Of a DNA stretch of 64,000 bases, positions 43,423 to 50,815 are shown piece by piece (positions within the stretch are counted from its first letter, which is position 1; the number at the start of each line of letters is the position of its first letter). Position numbers and translations under genes: made by a program. This DNA is from an uncultured Clostridia bacterium. GTDB lineage: Bacteria; Bacillota; Clostridia; Oscillospirales; Acutalibacteraceae. The notes beneath the pieces are model-generated. The model searched no databases. It was given only the letters and a program-made list of their open reading frames with translations, and was not told the DNA's origin. The stretch covers positions 1-64,000 of the forward strand of contig CALWUY010000065.1 of assembly GCA_944384855.1 (NCBI GenBank), given 5' to 3'.

Positions 43423-45042
43423 ATGACGATCGGTGAAAAAATTGCAAAACTTCGCATAGCAGCAGATATTTCTCAGGAACAGTTAGCCGAAAAAATTTCA
43501 GTTTCGCGCCAGTCAGTTTCAAAATGGGAAATGGATCAGGCGCTTCCTCAAATAGACAAAGTTCTTCAAATCTGCGAATTATTCGATATTACAACAGACG
43601 AACTTTTGCATGATAAAATCTCAATAGACCGTATTGAACCGGAATCAGACGGAAATAAATATTTCGGCACTGACGGTTTCAGAGGCGAAGCCAATATAAC
43701 TCTGACATCTATGCAGGCCTACCGTGTAGGCAGATTTTTGGGATGGTATTTTTCTTCCGAACTTTCCGGATGCAATAAACCGGGATACCGCCCGCGCATA
43801 GTAATCGGCAAGGATACAAGGCGTTCAAGCTATATGCTGGAATATTCTATTGTGGCCGGTATAACCGCTTCAGGAGCAGACGCCTATATGCTTCACGTTA
43901 CCACCACGCCCAGTGTTTCTTTCGTAACCCGCCAGGATGAGTTTGACTGCGGAATCATGATAACCGCATCTCACAATCCGTTTTATGATAACGGAATAAA
44001 GGTCATCAACCGTTACGGGGAAAAACTTGACGATAATACCACCGCGCTTATCGAAGCTTATATTGACGGAAATCTCAAAGCCTTAGGGGTAAACGGCGCA
44101 GACCTTCCGCTTGCAGTACGGGACCGTATAGGCTGTATAGTGGACTATGTTGCGGGCAGAAACCGCTATGTGGGTTATTTGATTTCAGTAGCGTCAAATT
44201 CCTACAAAAATCTCAGAATAGGCCTTGACTGTGCAAACGGAGCGTCCTGGCAGATCGCAAAATCCGTTTTTGACGCATTGGGCGCTCAGACTACGATTAT
44301 AGGAAACCAGCCTGACGGTCTTAATGTCAATCAGGACTGCGGGTCTACGCACATCGCAAAACTTTGCCAGCTGGTTAAAGATCAGCACCTCGATATAGGT
44401 TTTGCCTTTGACGGAGATACCGACCGCTGTATAGCCGTAGACGAAAACGGAAATGTGGTCGACGGCGACGCTATGATGTACATTCTAGCCAAACGGCTGA
44501 AATCACGCGGAATGCTTAATAAAGATACTGTGGTTGCCACAATTATGTCCAACAGCGGCTTTTTCAATTCGCTCGCGGAAGCAGGAATCAAATGCGAGCA
44601 AACCACTGTCGGAGACCGCTTTGTTTACGAGTGTATGCAGAATAACGATTATTCGCTCGGCGGAGAACAGTCAGGGCATATCATTCTTAAAAAATATGCC
44701 ACCACCGGAGACGGTCTTCTGACGGCTATTATGATCACCGAAGAAATCTGCGACCGCAAGACCTCGCTTGCAAGCCTTGCGGAACCTGTTAAGCTTTATC
44801 CCCAGTACACCAAAAATATAAGGGTCAAAGATAAAGCGGCCGTGCTCTCAGACAAAGATGTTTTAAATGCCAAAGACGAGGTTGAAAAACTCATCAATAA
44901 AAAGGGACGCGCACTGCTAAGGCAGAGCGGTACAGAACCGGTAATACGCATAATGATAGAAAGCGAAAGCGACGATTTATGCCGTAAGTACGCTGATATC
45001 ATCGCAGATGCAGTTATAAAAAACGGTCACTGCGCAAATTAA
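43423..45042 (+). CDS. HTH domain fused to phosphoglucosamine mutase/phosphomannomutase-like enzyme
   Basis: 539 residues. Residues 1-63 are a Cro/CI-type HTH (IGEKIAKLRIAADISQEQLAEKISVSRQSVSKWE type, with the family tail FDITTDELLH). Residues 78-539 are a complete alpha-D-phosphohexomutase: KYFGTDGFRGEANI (81-88 as in GlmM), phospho-serine loop ITASHNPFYDNGIK with Ser183, magnesium loop FAFDGDTDRCIAVD near 330, sugar loop LGGEQSGHIIL near 410 and phosphate-binding RQSGTEPVIRIM near 505. All catalytic residues are present, so the enzyme should isomerise GlcN-6-P/GlcN-1-P or a similar hexose phosphate. One continuous frame, no gap between parts. nagB lies 60 bases downstream. Confidence 0.88.
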   Translation: MTIGEKIAKLRIAADISQEQLAEKISVSRQSVSKWEMDQALPQIDKVLQICELFDITTDELLHDKISIDRIEPESDGNKYFGTDGFRGEANITLTSMQAYRVGRFLGWYFSSELSGCNKPGYRPRIVIGKDTRRSSYMLEYSIVAGITASGADAYMLHVTTTPSVSFVTRQDEFDCGIMITASHNPFYDNGIKVINRYGEKLDDNTTALIEAYIDGNLKALGVNGADLPLAVRDRIGCIVDYVAGRNRYVGYLISVASNSYKNLRIGLDCANGASWQIAKSVFDALGAQTTIIGNQPDGLNVNQDCGSTHIAKLCQLVKDQHLDIGFAFDGDTDRCIAVDENGNVVDGDAMMYILAKRLKSRGMLNKDTVVATIMSNSGFFNSLAEAGIKCEQTTVGDRFVYECMQNNDYSLGGEQSGHIILKKYATTGDGLLTAIMITEEICDRKTSLASLAEPVKLYPQYTKNIRVKDKAAVLSDKDVLNAKDEVEKLINKKGRALLRQSGTEPVIRIMIESESDDLCRKYADIIADAVIKNGHCAN

Positions 45043-45044
45043 GA

Positions 45045-45073
45045 TTGCTAAAATAAATATCTTATGATAAAAT
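45045..45073 (+). promoter_or_regulatory. Promoter of nagB
   Basis: TTGCTA (45045-45050), 17-base spacer, TGATAAAAT extended -10 (TAAAAT at 45068-45073). It overlaps the end of the short gap after the mutase gene, so nagB can be expressed alone. Confidence 0.6.
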
Positions 45074-45102
45074 AGACGTAAAAAGTTTGAAAAGGTGATT
45101 TT

Positions 45103-45813
45103 ATGAATTTCATTAAAGTAGATTCTTATGAACGATTAAGCAAAATAGCAGCTGATATTATTGCCGCTCAGGTTATCCTTAAGCCTGACTGTGTATTAGG
45201 TTTGGCAACCGGATCATCTCCGCTCGGTACTTACGCCAACCTTGCGGAAAAATGTCAAAAAGGTGAACTGGATTTTTCAAAAGTCACATCGGTAAACCTT
45301 GATGAATATGTGGGTCTTGACTCCGGCAACGATCAGAGCTACCGTTACTTTATGAATAAAAATCTTTTCACAAAAATAAACATTGATATTAATAACACCA
45401 ATGTTCCCAACGGCTGCGCGGATGATATAGAAGCCGAATGCCTCCGTTACGATAAACTGATTGAATCTCTGGGCGGTATTGATTTACAGCTTTTGGGCAT
45501 AGGACTTGACGGTCATATAGGATTTAACGAACCCGGAGATAAATTTATCAAAGGCACAAACCTTGTTACTCTTGACCCATCTACAATTGAAGCCAACTCA
45601 CGCTTTTTTGCTTCGGTTGACGATGTGCCCACCAAGGCGGTTACAATGGGTATGGGAGCAATTATGTCGGCTAAAAAGGTTTTGCTTATAGCGAATGGAA
45701 AAAACAAGAAAGAAATTGTTGAAAAGTCATTCTTCGGACCTATAACTCCTTATGTTCCGGCTTCAATTCTCCAGCTTCATAATGATCTTACCGTAATTTA
45801 CAGTGAAAATTAA
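45103..45813 (+). CDS. nagB: Glucosamine-6-phosphate deaminase
   Basis: 236 residues, the short form typical of Firmicutes. GLATGSSPLGTYANLAEK near residue 35, VNLDEYVGLDSGNDQSYRYFM near 66 with catalytic Asp, GIGLDGHIGFNEPGD near 133 with the catalytic His and Glu. It turns glucosamine-6-P into fructose-6-P and ammonia. Together with the upstream mutase it marks the branch between amino sugar breakdown and cell wall precursor supply. AAAGGTG precedes the ATG. Confidence 0.95.
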   Translation: MNFIKVDSYERLSKIAADIIAAQVILKPDCVLGLATGSSPLGTYANLAEKCQKGELDFSKVTSVNLDEYVGLDSGNDQSYRYFMNKNLFTKINIDINNTNVPNGCADDIEAECLRYDKLIESLGGIDLQLLGIGLDGHIGFNEPGDKFIKGTNLVTLDPSTIEANSRFFASVDDVPTKAVTMGMGAIMSAKKVLLIANGKNKKEIVEKSFFGPITPYVPASILQLHNDLTVIYSEN

Positions 45814-45822
45814 CCAAAATTC

Positions 45823-45852
45823 AAAACCGCAGGGATAGTTTCCTGCGGTTTT
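45823..45852. terminator. Terminator after nagB
   Basis: AAAACCGCAGG (45823-45833) and CCTGCGGTTTT (45842-45852), 8-base loop, followed by ATTTTTTT on the plus strand. Could also serve the minus-strand gene ending at 45908. Confidence 0.85.
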
Positions 45853-45907
45853 ATTTTTTTGTCTGTTTAACCTTAATTCAAAATTCTGTTTCTGCGGCAA
45901 GTATATT

Positions 45908-47008
45908 TTATATGATATCAATATCATAATATCTCAGCAACAGCTCCACCATTAAATCATAACTTAATATTCCGCTTTCTACGCGGTTGGCTTTGATAAA
46001 TGAATCATTAAAGTTCTGGGAAGATTCCATAACTTCGCCCTTGAACGTATCCCAGTAAGCATTTTCGTTTGTTAAATCTCTCATCATCCCTTCGCTGCAC
46101 ATGTCCAGCGCTTTTGACCATAAATCCTTGTCTGTCCTGTAAAGCGTATTTATACAGTATCCGTATGCCGACAAGTATCCTGAATACTCAAAATCTGCCA
46201 TACCGCTTTTACTGCATGCAAGCCATGCCAAAAAATTGCATTCGTCTTCCTTTGCGATTCCCATTGTATGCGCTATCTCGTGCGCGGCGGTGTGAGGTAT
46301 GCTATAAACCGGTACATCCGTATTAACGTTCGATTCGCCTGTCCACGGACAGTAAACTCCCGTCGTTCCCGTATACGACCATAAATGCGATAAAATCACA
46401 GGCTTTACACGCCATACCCCCGTTCTTAAAAACGGATAGTCTTCTTTTATATTGTCATAACAGTCGTTTGCAAGTCTTAATATCTCAGATTGCGTGACAG
46501 AAAGTACGGCACATCCGTTTTCATCCTCAGGCAGTTTTTCCCTCGCCTGCGAAGCCTTTACTGCAATATCACAGGTCACATTATACAAATCCTCGGCGGT
46601 ATACTCCCTGTCGGGCAGTTCGAGAAGTTCACTTACCGGAAGCCTGTAATAATTGGCGCCGTGCATTACCATAAACACCAAAAACACCAGATTTAAAACC
46701 CAGGCGACAAATCGTATTCCCTTCTCCGCCGTTTTTGTCTTTTCGGTACTTCTTATGATTTTAATTATCCAGACAACCGCAAGCGCTATTACCGACGGTA
46801 TTATAAGAATAACGATTATTTCCGTGACCGAAAACGGTATCGCGGATACCGCCCACTGAACGGGGAAGCCTATCGCCCTGAAAATTCCGCGTGAGAAAAC
46901 ATACTCGGTAAAACGCGGAAATTTCGGCAGCATCAGATACATAAGCGCCGCTATCACAAGAGGTATAAGACAAATTATCCATTTAATCCACAAAGGTTTC
47001 TGTTTCAA
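45908..47008 (-). CDS. DUF3810 family membrane protein with metalloprotease motif
   Basis: 366 residues. Three N-terminal membrane helices (about 8-26, 62-82, 97-116), then a large exterior domain. The zinc-protease motif HTAAHEIAHTMGIAKEDECNF (HExxH near residue 243, with a downstream Glu) is the hallmark of DUF3810. No function is established for the family; a membrane-bound protease at the cell surface is the reasonable reading. Single-gene transcript. Confidence 0.8.
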   Translation of the reverse strand: MKQKPLWIKWIICLIPLVIAALMYLMLPKFPRFTEYVFSRGIFRAIGFPVQWAVSAIPFSVTEIIVILIIPSVIALAVVWIIKIIRSTEKTKTAEKGIRFVAWVLNLVFLVFMVMHGANYYRLPVSELLELPDREYTAEDLYNVTCDIAVKASQAREKLPEDENGCAVLSVTQSEILRLANDCYDNIKEDYPFLRTGVWRVKPVILSHLWSYTGTTGVYCPWTGESNVNTDVPVYSIPHTAAHEIAHTMGIAKEDECNFLAWLACSKSGMADFEYSGYLSAYGYCINTLYRTDKDLWSKALDMCSEGMMRDLTNENAYWDTFKGEVMESSQNFNDSFIKANRVESGILSYDLMVELLLRYYDIDII

Positions 47009-47086
47009 TATTTCACATCCTTTAAAAATATTTTATTTTACATTTTCAGATTTGTCAACAATATGTTATTTTACGCAAATTAGCTC

Positions 47087-47115
47087 TGGACATTTAATGA
47101 AATATATAATATACT
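47087..47115 (+). promoter_or_regulatory. Promoter of the GH28-like gene
   Basis: TGGACA (47087-47092), 17-base spacer, TATACT (47110-47115). It excludes the in-frame TTG at 47120, which would lie at the transcription start. Confidence 0.6.
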
Positions 47116-47146
47116 AACCTTGAAAAATCAGAAAGAAGGTATTCTT

Positions 47147-48619
47147 ATGCTTTTTATTCCAGATGAACCGCAGATAAACGGAAAACGCCCTATAGGAGAG
47201 TATGAAATCATTCCTCCGGATTACTCCGTAACAATAAACGGCAAAGCATGTCCGGTCAGAGAGTGCAGAGTTTCGGCAATACCTTTCAACTGTATCTGGC
47301 CCGGACATCAAAGAGACAAATCTCAGTCAGAGAGAGCTTATTTCATCACATTTAATGCTGACGAGCCTGTAAACGTAGCGGTTAAATGCCTTCGGGAATT
47401 CAAAACCGCCGTTGTGCGCCCGCTGTCAAAAGAAATCCAGACAAAGCGCGAAAACAGCACCGTACAGTTTACGCTGACCCAAAACGGCAATTACGTTTTT
47501 GAGCTTGATGACTTTCATTTTGCGCTTCATATTTTTTACAATCCCATAAAAAAATATCCCGAAAAAGAAAACGCAACCTATTATTTCGGACCCGGAGTAC
47601 ATAAACCGCTGCTTTTAAAACTGAAAAGCAACGAAAGCGTGTATATAGACCCTGAGGCGATAGTTTTTACCACCGTTTACGCCGAAAACGCAGAGAATAT
47701 CAGGATTTTCGGCGGCGGAATTCTTGATAACAGCTGTCAGGAAAGAATTGACGACACATGTCTGGGCGATTATCCCATAGGCAATATACGAATGTATAAC
47801 TGCCGCAGTATAACAATCGAAGACGTAATCTTAAAAGACTCTGCAAACTGGGTATGCGCGCTTTTTAACTGCAAAGACGCGGTTATTGACAATATAAAAA
47901 TAATAGGTCAGTGGAGATATAATACCGACGGTATTGACCTTACAAATTCCAGTAATGTAAAAATAAAAAACAGCTTTATACGTTCATTTGACGACAGTAT
48001 CTGCGTAAAGGCGGCAAACGGTCATACCGTGTGTGAAGATTTTCAGATAGAAAACTGTGTGCTGTGGTGCGACTGGGGCAAAACGCTCGAAATAGGTCTT
48101 GAAACCGCGGCAGATGAATACCGCGATATTCATTATAAAAACTGTGACCTTATTCACAACAGCAACGGTGCGCTGGCAATAAGCAACGGCAATTATGCAG
48201 AGATACATAATATTTTTTACGAAAATATAAATATAGAACTTCAGGACTATATAAGGGAACAGGTTTATCAGGAGTATGATGCGATGGAATACAAAGACAA
48301 CGGGAAAACCTTTGTGCCGTACGCAATTAAAATCAGTAACCTTAAAATGAGCCTCAGCTATAATGAGGTATTTGCGGATGAAAGAGACGCAAAACCCGGA
48401 TACACTCATGATATACATTTTAAAAATATACTGATTTTCTGTGACAGCGGCATTATTCCCTCAATATATCTGCATTCATATTCTCCCGACGCCGTTTTAG
48501 AAAACGTTTATATAGAAAATCTGGCTGTAAACGATGAAAAAGTAACTGCGCTCTCAAATCTTGACATAACAAGCGAAAACACGCGTGATATTTTTCTGGA
48601 TGCCCAAAAGCAGCTGTAA
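47147..48619 (+). CDS. GH28-like polygalacturonase-family beta-helix protein
   Basis: About 490 residues from ATG 47147 (GAAGG 7 bases upstream). After a beta-rich lead, the right-handed parallel beta-helix starts with ENIRIFGGGILDNS near 185. The GH28-type catalytic blocks are RYNTDGIDLTNSSNVKIKNS (NTDGID), RSFDDSICVKAANG (DDS, like DDC) and TLEIGLETAADEYRDIHYKN. The His of the usual G-H-G motif is not obvious. No signal peptide, so it would act on imported galacturonides or related oligosaccharides. Related proteins include exo-polygalacturonases. The Dabb gene follows closely. Confidence 0.8.
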   Translation: MLFIPDEPQINGKRPIGEYEIIPPDYSVTINGKACPVRECRVSAIPFNCIWPGHQRDKSQSERAYFITFNADEPVNVAVKCLREFKTAVVRPLSKEIQTKRENSTVQFTLTQNGNYVFELDDFHFALHIFYNPIKKYPEKENATYYFGPGVHKPLLLKLKSNESVYIDPEAIVFTTVYAENAENIRIFGGGILDNSCQERIDDTCLGDYPIGNIRMYNCRSITIEDVILKDSANWVCALFNCKDAVIDNIKIIGQWRYNTDGIDLTNSSNVKIKNSFIRSFDDSICVKAANGHTVCEDFQIENCVLWCDWGKTLEIGLETAADEYRDIHYKNCDLIHNSNGALAISNGNYAEIHNIFYENINIELQDYIREQVYQEYDAMEYKDNGKTFVPYAIKISNLKMSLSYNEVFADERDAKPGYTHDIHFKNILIFCDSGIIPSIYLHSYSPDAVLENVYIENLAVNDEKVTALSNLDITSENTRDIFLDAQKQL

Positions 48620-48638
48620 GACTGAGAGGAGTCTAAAA

Positions 48639-48932
48639 ATGGTAAAACATATTATTCTTTGGAAACTCAGACCCGAATATAACAATTCAAAAATCAAGAA
48701 CGATGTAAAATCTAATCTTGAAGCGCTGAAAGGAATAATCCCGGGGCTTATTGAAATCAGCGTTCAGACCGATTGCCTTGAAAGTTCAAACGCTGATATA
48801 ATGCTATATTCGGAATTTGAAAGTATTTCCGATTTAAACAGCTATGCCGTACACCCGGCGCATGTAAAAGCGGCAGATACATTTGTGCGTCCCTTTACCG
48901 AAACACGAATGTGCATGGATTTTGAAGTATAA
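48639..48932 (+). CDS. Dabb (stress-responsive A/B barrel) domain protein
   Basis: 97 residues from ATG 48639 (GAGAGGAG 7 bases upstream). MVKHIILWKLRPEYN and the C-terminal YAVHPAHVKAADTFVRPFTETRMCMDFEV are diagnostic of the dimeric alpha/beta-barrel family. Function in bacteria is poorly known; it often accompanies sugar catabolic genes, as here (19 bases after the GH28-like gene). Confidence 0.85.
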   Translation: MVKHIILWKLRPEYNNSKIKNDVKSNLEALKGIIPGLIEISVQTDCLESSNADIMLYSEFESISDLNSYAVHPAHVKAADTFVRPFTETRMCMDFEV

Positions 48933-48960
48933 TATTTTAGAGTATAACCGATCATAAAAA

Positions 48961-48992
48961 GCAGCGCAGTGTCTTAAAAGACACTGCGCTGC
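48961..48992. terminator. Shared bidirectional terminator (Dabb gene and rnpB)
   Basis: GCAGCGCAGTGTCTT (48961-48975) and its complement (48978-48992), T-runs on both sides. It ends the Dabb transcript on the plus strand and rnpB on the minus strand. Confidence 0.87.
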
Positions 48993-49002
48993 TTTTTATC
49001 TG

Positions 49003-49328
49003 CGAGTCGGTCTGTAAGCCGAGTTCTGTCGTGGACGGTTATCTATCTCGACGCGGGATTGCTCCCTGCGCTCAAGCCGCTCGTCGTAGCACATCGGGCA
49101 AATGTATAGCTACAGTCAGCGTTGCTCCGAATAGGGTTTACAGGGCCTTGACGTTCCCGTAAGGCCGGTGAGCTCTTACCTCGCCTTTCCACCCTTACCG
49201 TTTATACGGCGGTATATCTCTGTTGCACTTTCCCTAAGGTCACCCTCGGCGGCCGTTAGCCGCTATCCTGCCCTGCGGGGCTCGGACTTTCCTCAGACAT
49301 TTCTGTCCGCAACCGCCTGACCGGCTCG
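49003..49328 (-). ncRNA. rnpB: RNase P RNA, bacterial type A
   Basis: On the minus strand the sequence opens GCGAGCCGGTCAGGCGGTTGC and soon has the invariant GAGGAAAGTCCGAGC. Near the 3' end are ACAGAACTCGGCTTACAG and a closing segment that pairs with the 5' end (P1). Internal GGTAAGGGTGGAAAGGCGAGGTAAGAG-type region and the A-rich GTAAACCC segment are also typical. About 326 nt, normal length. It cuts tRNA 5' leaders. Ends are set from the promoter at 49334-49362 and the pairing of P1; they may be off by a few bases. Confidence 0.93.
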
Positions 49329-49333
49329 CTGTT

Positions 49334-49362
49334 ATTTTATCACATTTTATATATTGTGTCAA
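49334..49362 (-). promoter_or_regulatory. Promoter of rnpB
   Basis: Perfect TTGACA (49362-49357), 17-base spacer, TAAAAT (49339-49334), placing the start near 49327. Confidence 0.82.
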
Positions 49363-49431
49363 AAAAATTTTTAAAGAATAAAATATAATGTTACAATTCC
49401 TTTTATATACTATAAAAACAGGGTGAATGTT

Positions 49432-50505
49432 ATGAAAATTTCAAATTTAAAATATTTCCTGGCCGCTAATTCATGCGAAGGCTTTGTATCTTACTTTACA
49501 GACAGGTACAGTGCGCAGGACGGCTGGAAGTGTTTCATAATAAAAGGCGGACCCGGAACGGGAAAGTCTTCATTTATGAAATATATTGCGGCAAAAGCCG
49601 CTGAAAACAACATAAAAGCCGAACTTTGCCCCTGCAGCAGCGATCCGCATTCCCTGGATGCTGTGGTATTGCCGGATAAGAAAATAATTGTATTGGACGG
49701 CACCGCTCCTCATACCGTAGATCCCGTTTATCCCGGGGTGTGCGAAGAAATACTTAATTTCGGTGAATTTTGGAATACAAAAGTATTAAAGCCGGAAAAA
49801 AATAACATAATAAAACTGACTGATAAAAACAAAGCGCTTCATCGGGTTGCCTCAAGGTATATGCACGCATTAGGACAAATCATATCTGATAACCTTAAAA
49901 TCGCCGAAAATGCAACCGAAAAGGATAAAATAACTAAATTTGCTTCCAGGCTTGCAAAAAAATATATTCCCAAAAAGCCGGGAACAGGTTCAGAAGAAAT
50001 CCGCTTCCTGTGCGGAATAACGCCAAAGGGGATTATATCATTTTCAGACAGTGCGCTTTCCCTTGCTTCCAACCGTATAATAATTGAAGACCGTTTCGGT
50101 ACCGTAGCAAGCGAAATAATGAAAAATATACGTAAATATGCCCTTTCAAACGGATATAATATAATAACGGTAAAAAATGCTTTTATGCCGTCGTCTCTTA
50201 CAGACCATATCATAATACCTGAACTGTCTCTCTGTTTCCTGAGAGAATATGAGTACCAGCATTTTAATACCGACTGCAGACGAATACACGCAAGGCGGTT
50301 TATGAATAATGCAGTAATTGCTAAAAACCGCGAACGTCTGAAATTCAACAAAAAAATAATCCGCGAACTCATGCTTTCTGCAATAGCTGTGCTAAGCGAG
50401 GCAAAAAAGGTTCATGATGAATTGGAAGAAAACTATATAAACTCTATGGATTTTGATGCTTTAACAATGTTTGCTAACAGTTTTTGCGAAGATATTTTCA
50501 GATAA
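49432..50505 (+). CDS. P-loop ATPase of unknown function
   Basis: About 357 residues. Walker A in FIIKGGPGTGKSSFMKYIAAKA near residue 38. KKIIVLDGTAPHTVDPVYPGVCEEILNFGEFW (about 85-116) is a recognisable block of a conserved Firmicutes ATPase family that I associate with PRK06851; many members are in spore formers. The C-terminal half (IISFSDSALSLASNRIIIEDRFG onward) resembles the second half of the same family but lacks a clear second P-loop. GTG at 49423 overlaps the AGGGTG ribosome binding site, so ATG at 49432 is preferred. Partner and role unknown. Confidence 0.65.
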   Translation: MKISNLKYFLAANSCEGFVSYFTDRYSAQDGWKCFIIKGGPGTGKSSFMKYIAAKAAENNIKAELCPCSSDPHSLDAVVLPDKKIIVLDGTAPHTVDPVYPGVCEEILNFGEFWNTKVLKPEKNNIIKLTDKNKALHRVASRYMHALGQIISDNLKIAENATEKDKITKFASRLAKKYIPKKPGTGSEEIRFLCGITPKGIISFSDSALSLASNRIIIEDRFGTVASEIMKNIRKYALSNGYNIITVKNAFMPSSLTDHIIIPELSLCFLREYEYQHFNTDCRRIHARRFMNNAVIAKNRERLKFNKKIIRELMLSAIAVLSEAKKVHDELEENYINSMDFDALTMFANSFCEDIFR

Positions 50506-50510
50506 AAAGC

Positions 50511-50539
50511 TTGACATAGATACGTTTTAGTTGTATCAT
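50511..50539 (+). promoter_or_regulatory. Promoter of the T-box leader and thrS
   Basis: Perfect TTGACA (50511-50516), 17-base spacer, TATCAT (50534-50539). Confidence 0.78.
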
Positions 50540-50545
50540 TAATAT

Positions 50546-50803
50546 ACTAAAGCGATGATAAGAAGAGTAACTTAAATCAAGTTTTAAGAGAGAGCGGGCA
50601 TTAGCTGAAAACCCGCTTAAACAGAGATTAAGCGAAGACCGACTTTGAGCGCTGTGGGTAGCAACACAGACGTAAAGCCTGCGTTAAAGGCAAATAAGAG
50701 TTTGATTAAACTAGTATTAATCAAAAAACCGGGTGGAACCGCGGAGATTTTTACACTTCGTCCCGAAAGTTTATTCTTTCGTGGCGAAGTTTTATTTTTT
50801 TCG
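50546..50803 (+). promoter_or_regulatory. T-box leader of thrS
   Basis: About 260 bases upstream of thrS. The invariant T-box GGGTGGAACCGCGG is at 50731-50744, which pairs with the uncharged tRNA acceptor end. The 5' part has the AGAGTA-type stem I elements; an ACC (Thr) at 50638-50640, within AGCGAAGACCGACT near the 3' side of stem I, is the best specifier candidate. Then the terminator: ACTTCG (50755) pairing with CGAAGT (50785) plus an inner CGAAAG/CTTTCG stem and an 11-base T-rich run. Uncharged threonyl-tRNA would stabilise the antiterminator and switch thrS on. Confidence 0.9.
50755..50801 (+). terminator. T-box-controlled terminator
   Basis: Stem of ACTTCG/CGAAGT with inner CGAAAG/CTTTCG, followed by TTTATTTTTTT. 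Competes with the antiterminator formed by the T-box sequence. Confidence 0.85.
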
Positions 50804-50815
50804 GAGGTAAAATTT

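Noticed and set aside
49839-50372. 177-codon minus-strand open frame
   Set aside because: Antisense to the P-loop ATPase gene and without ribosome binding site or family resemblance.
50645-50815. 57-codon N-terminal extension of thrS
   Set aside because: It translates the T-box leader and terminator; the TGS domain starts at ATG 50816 behind a good ribosome binding site.
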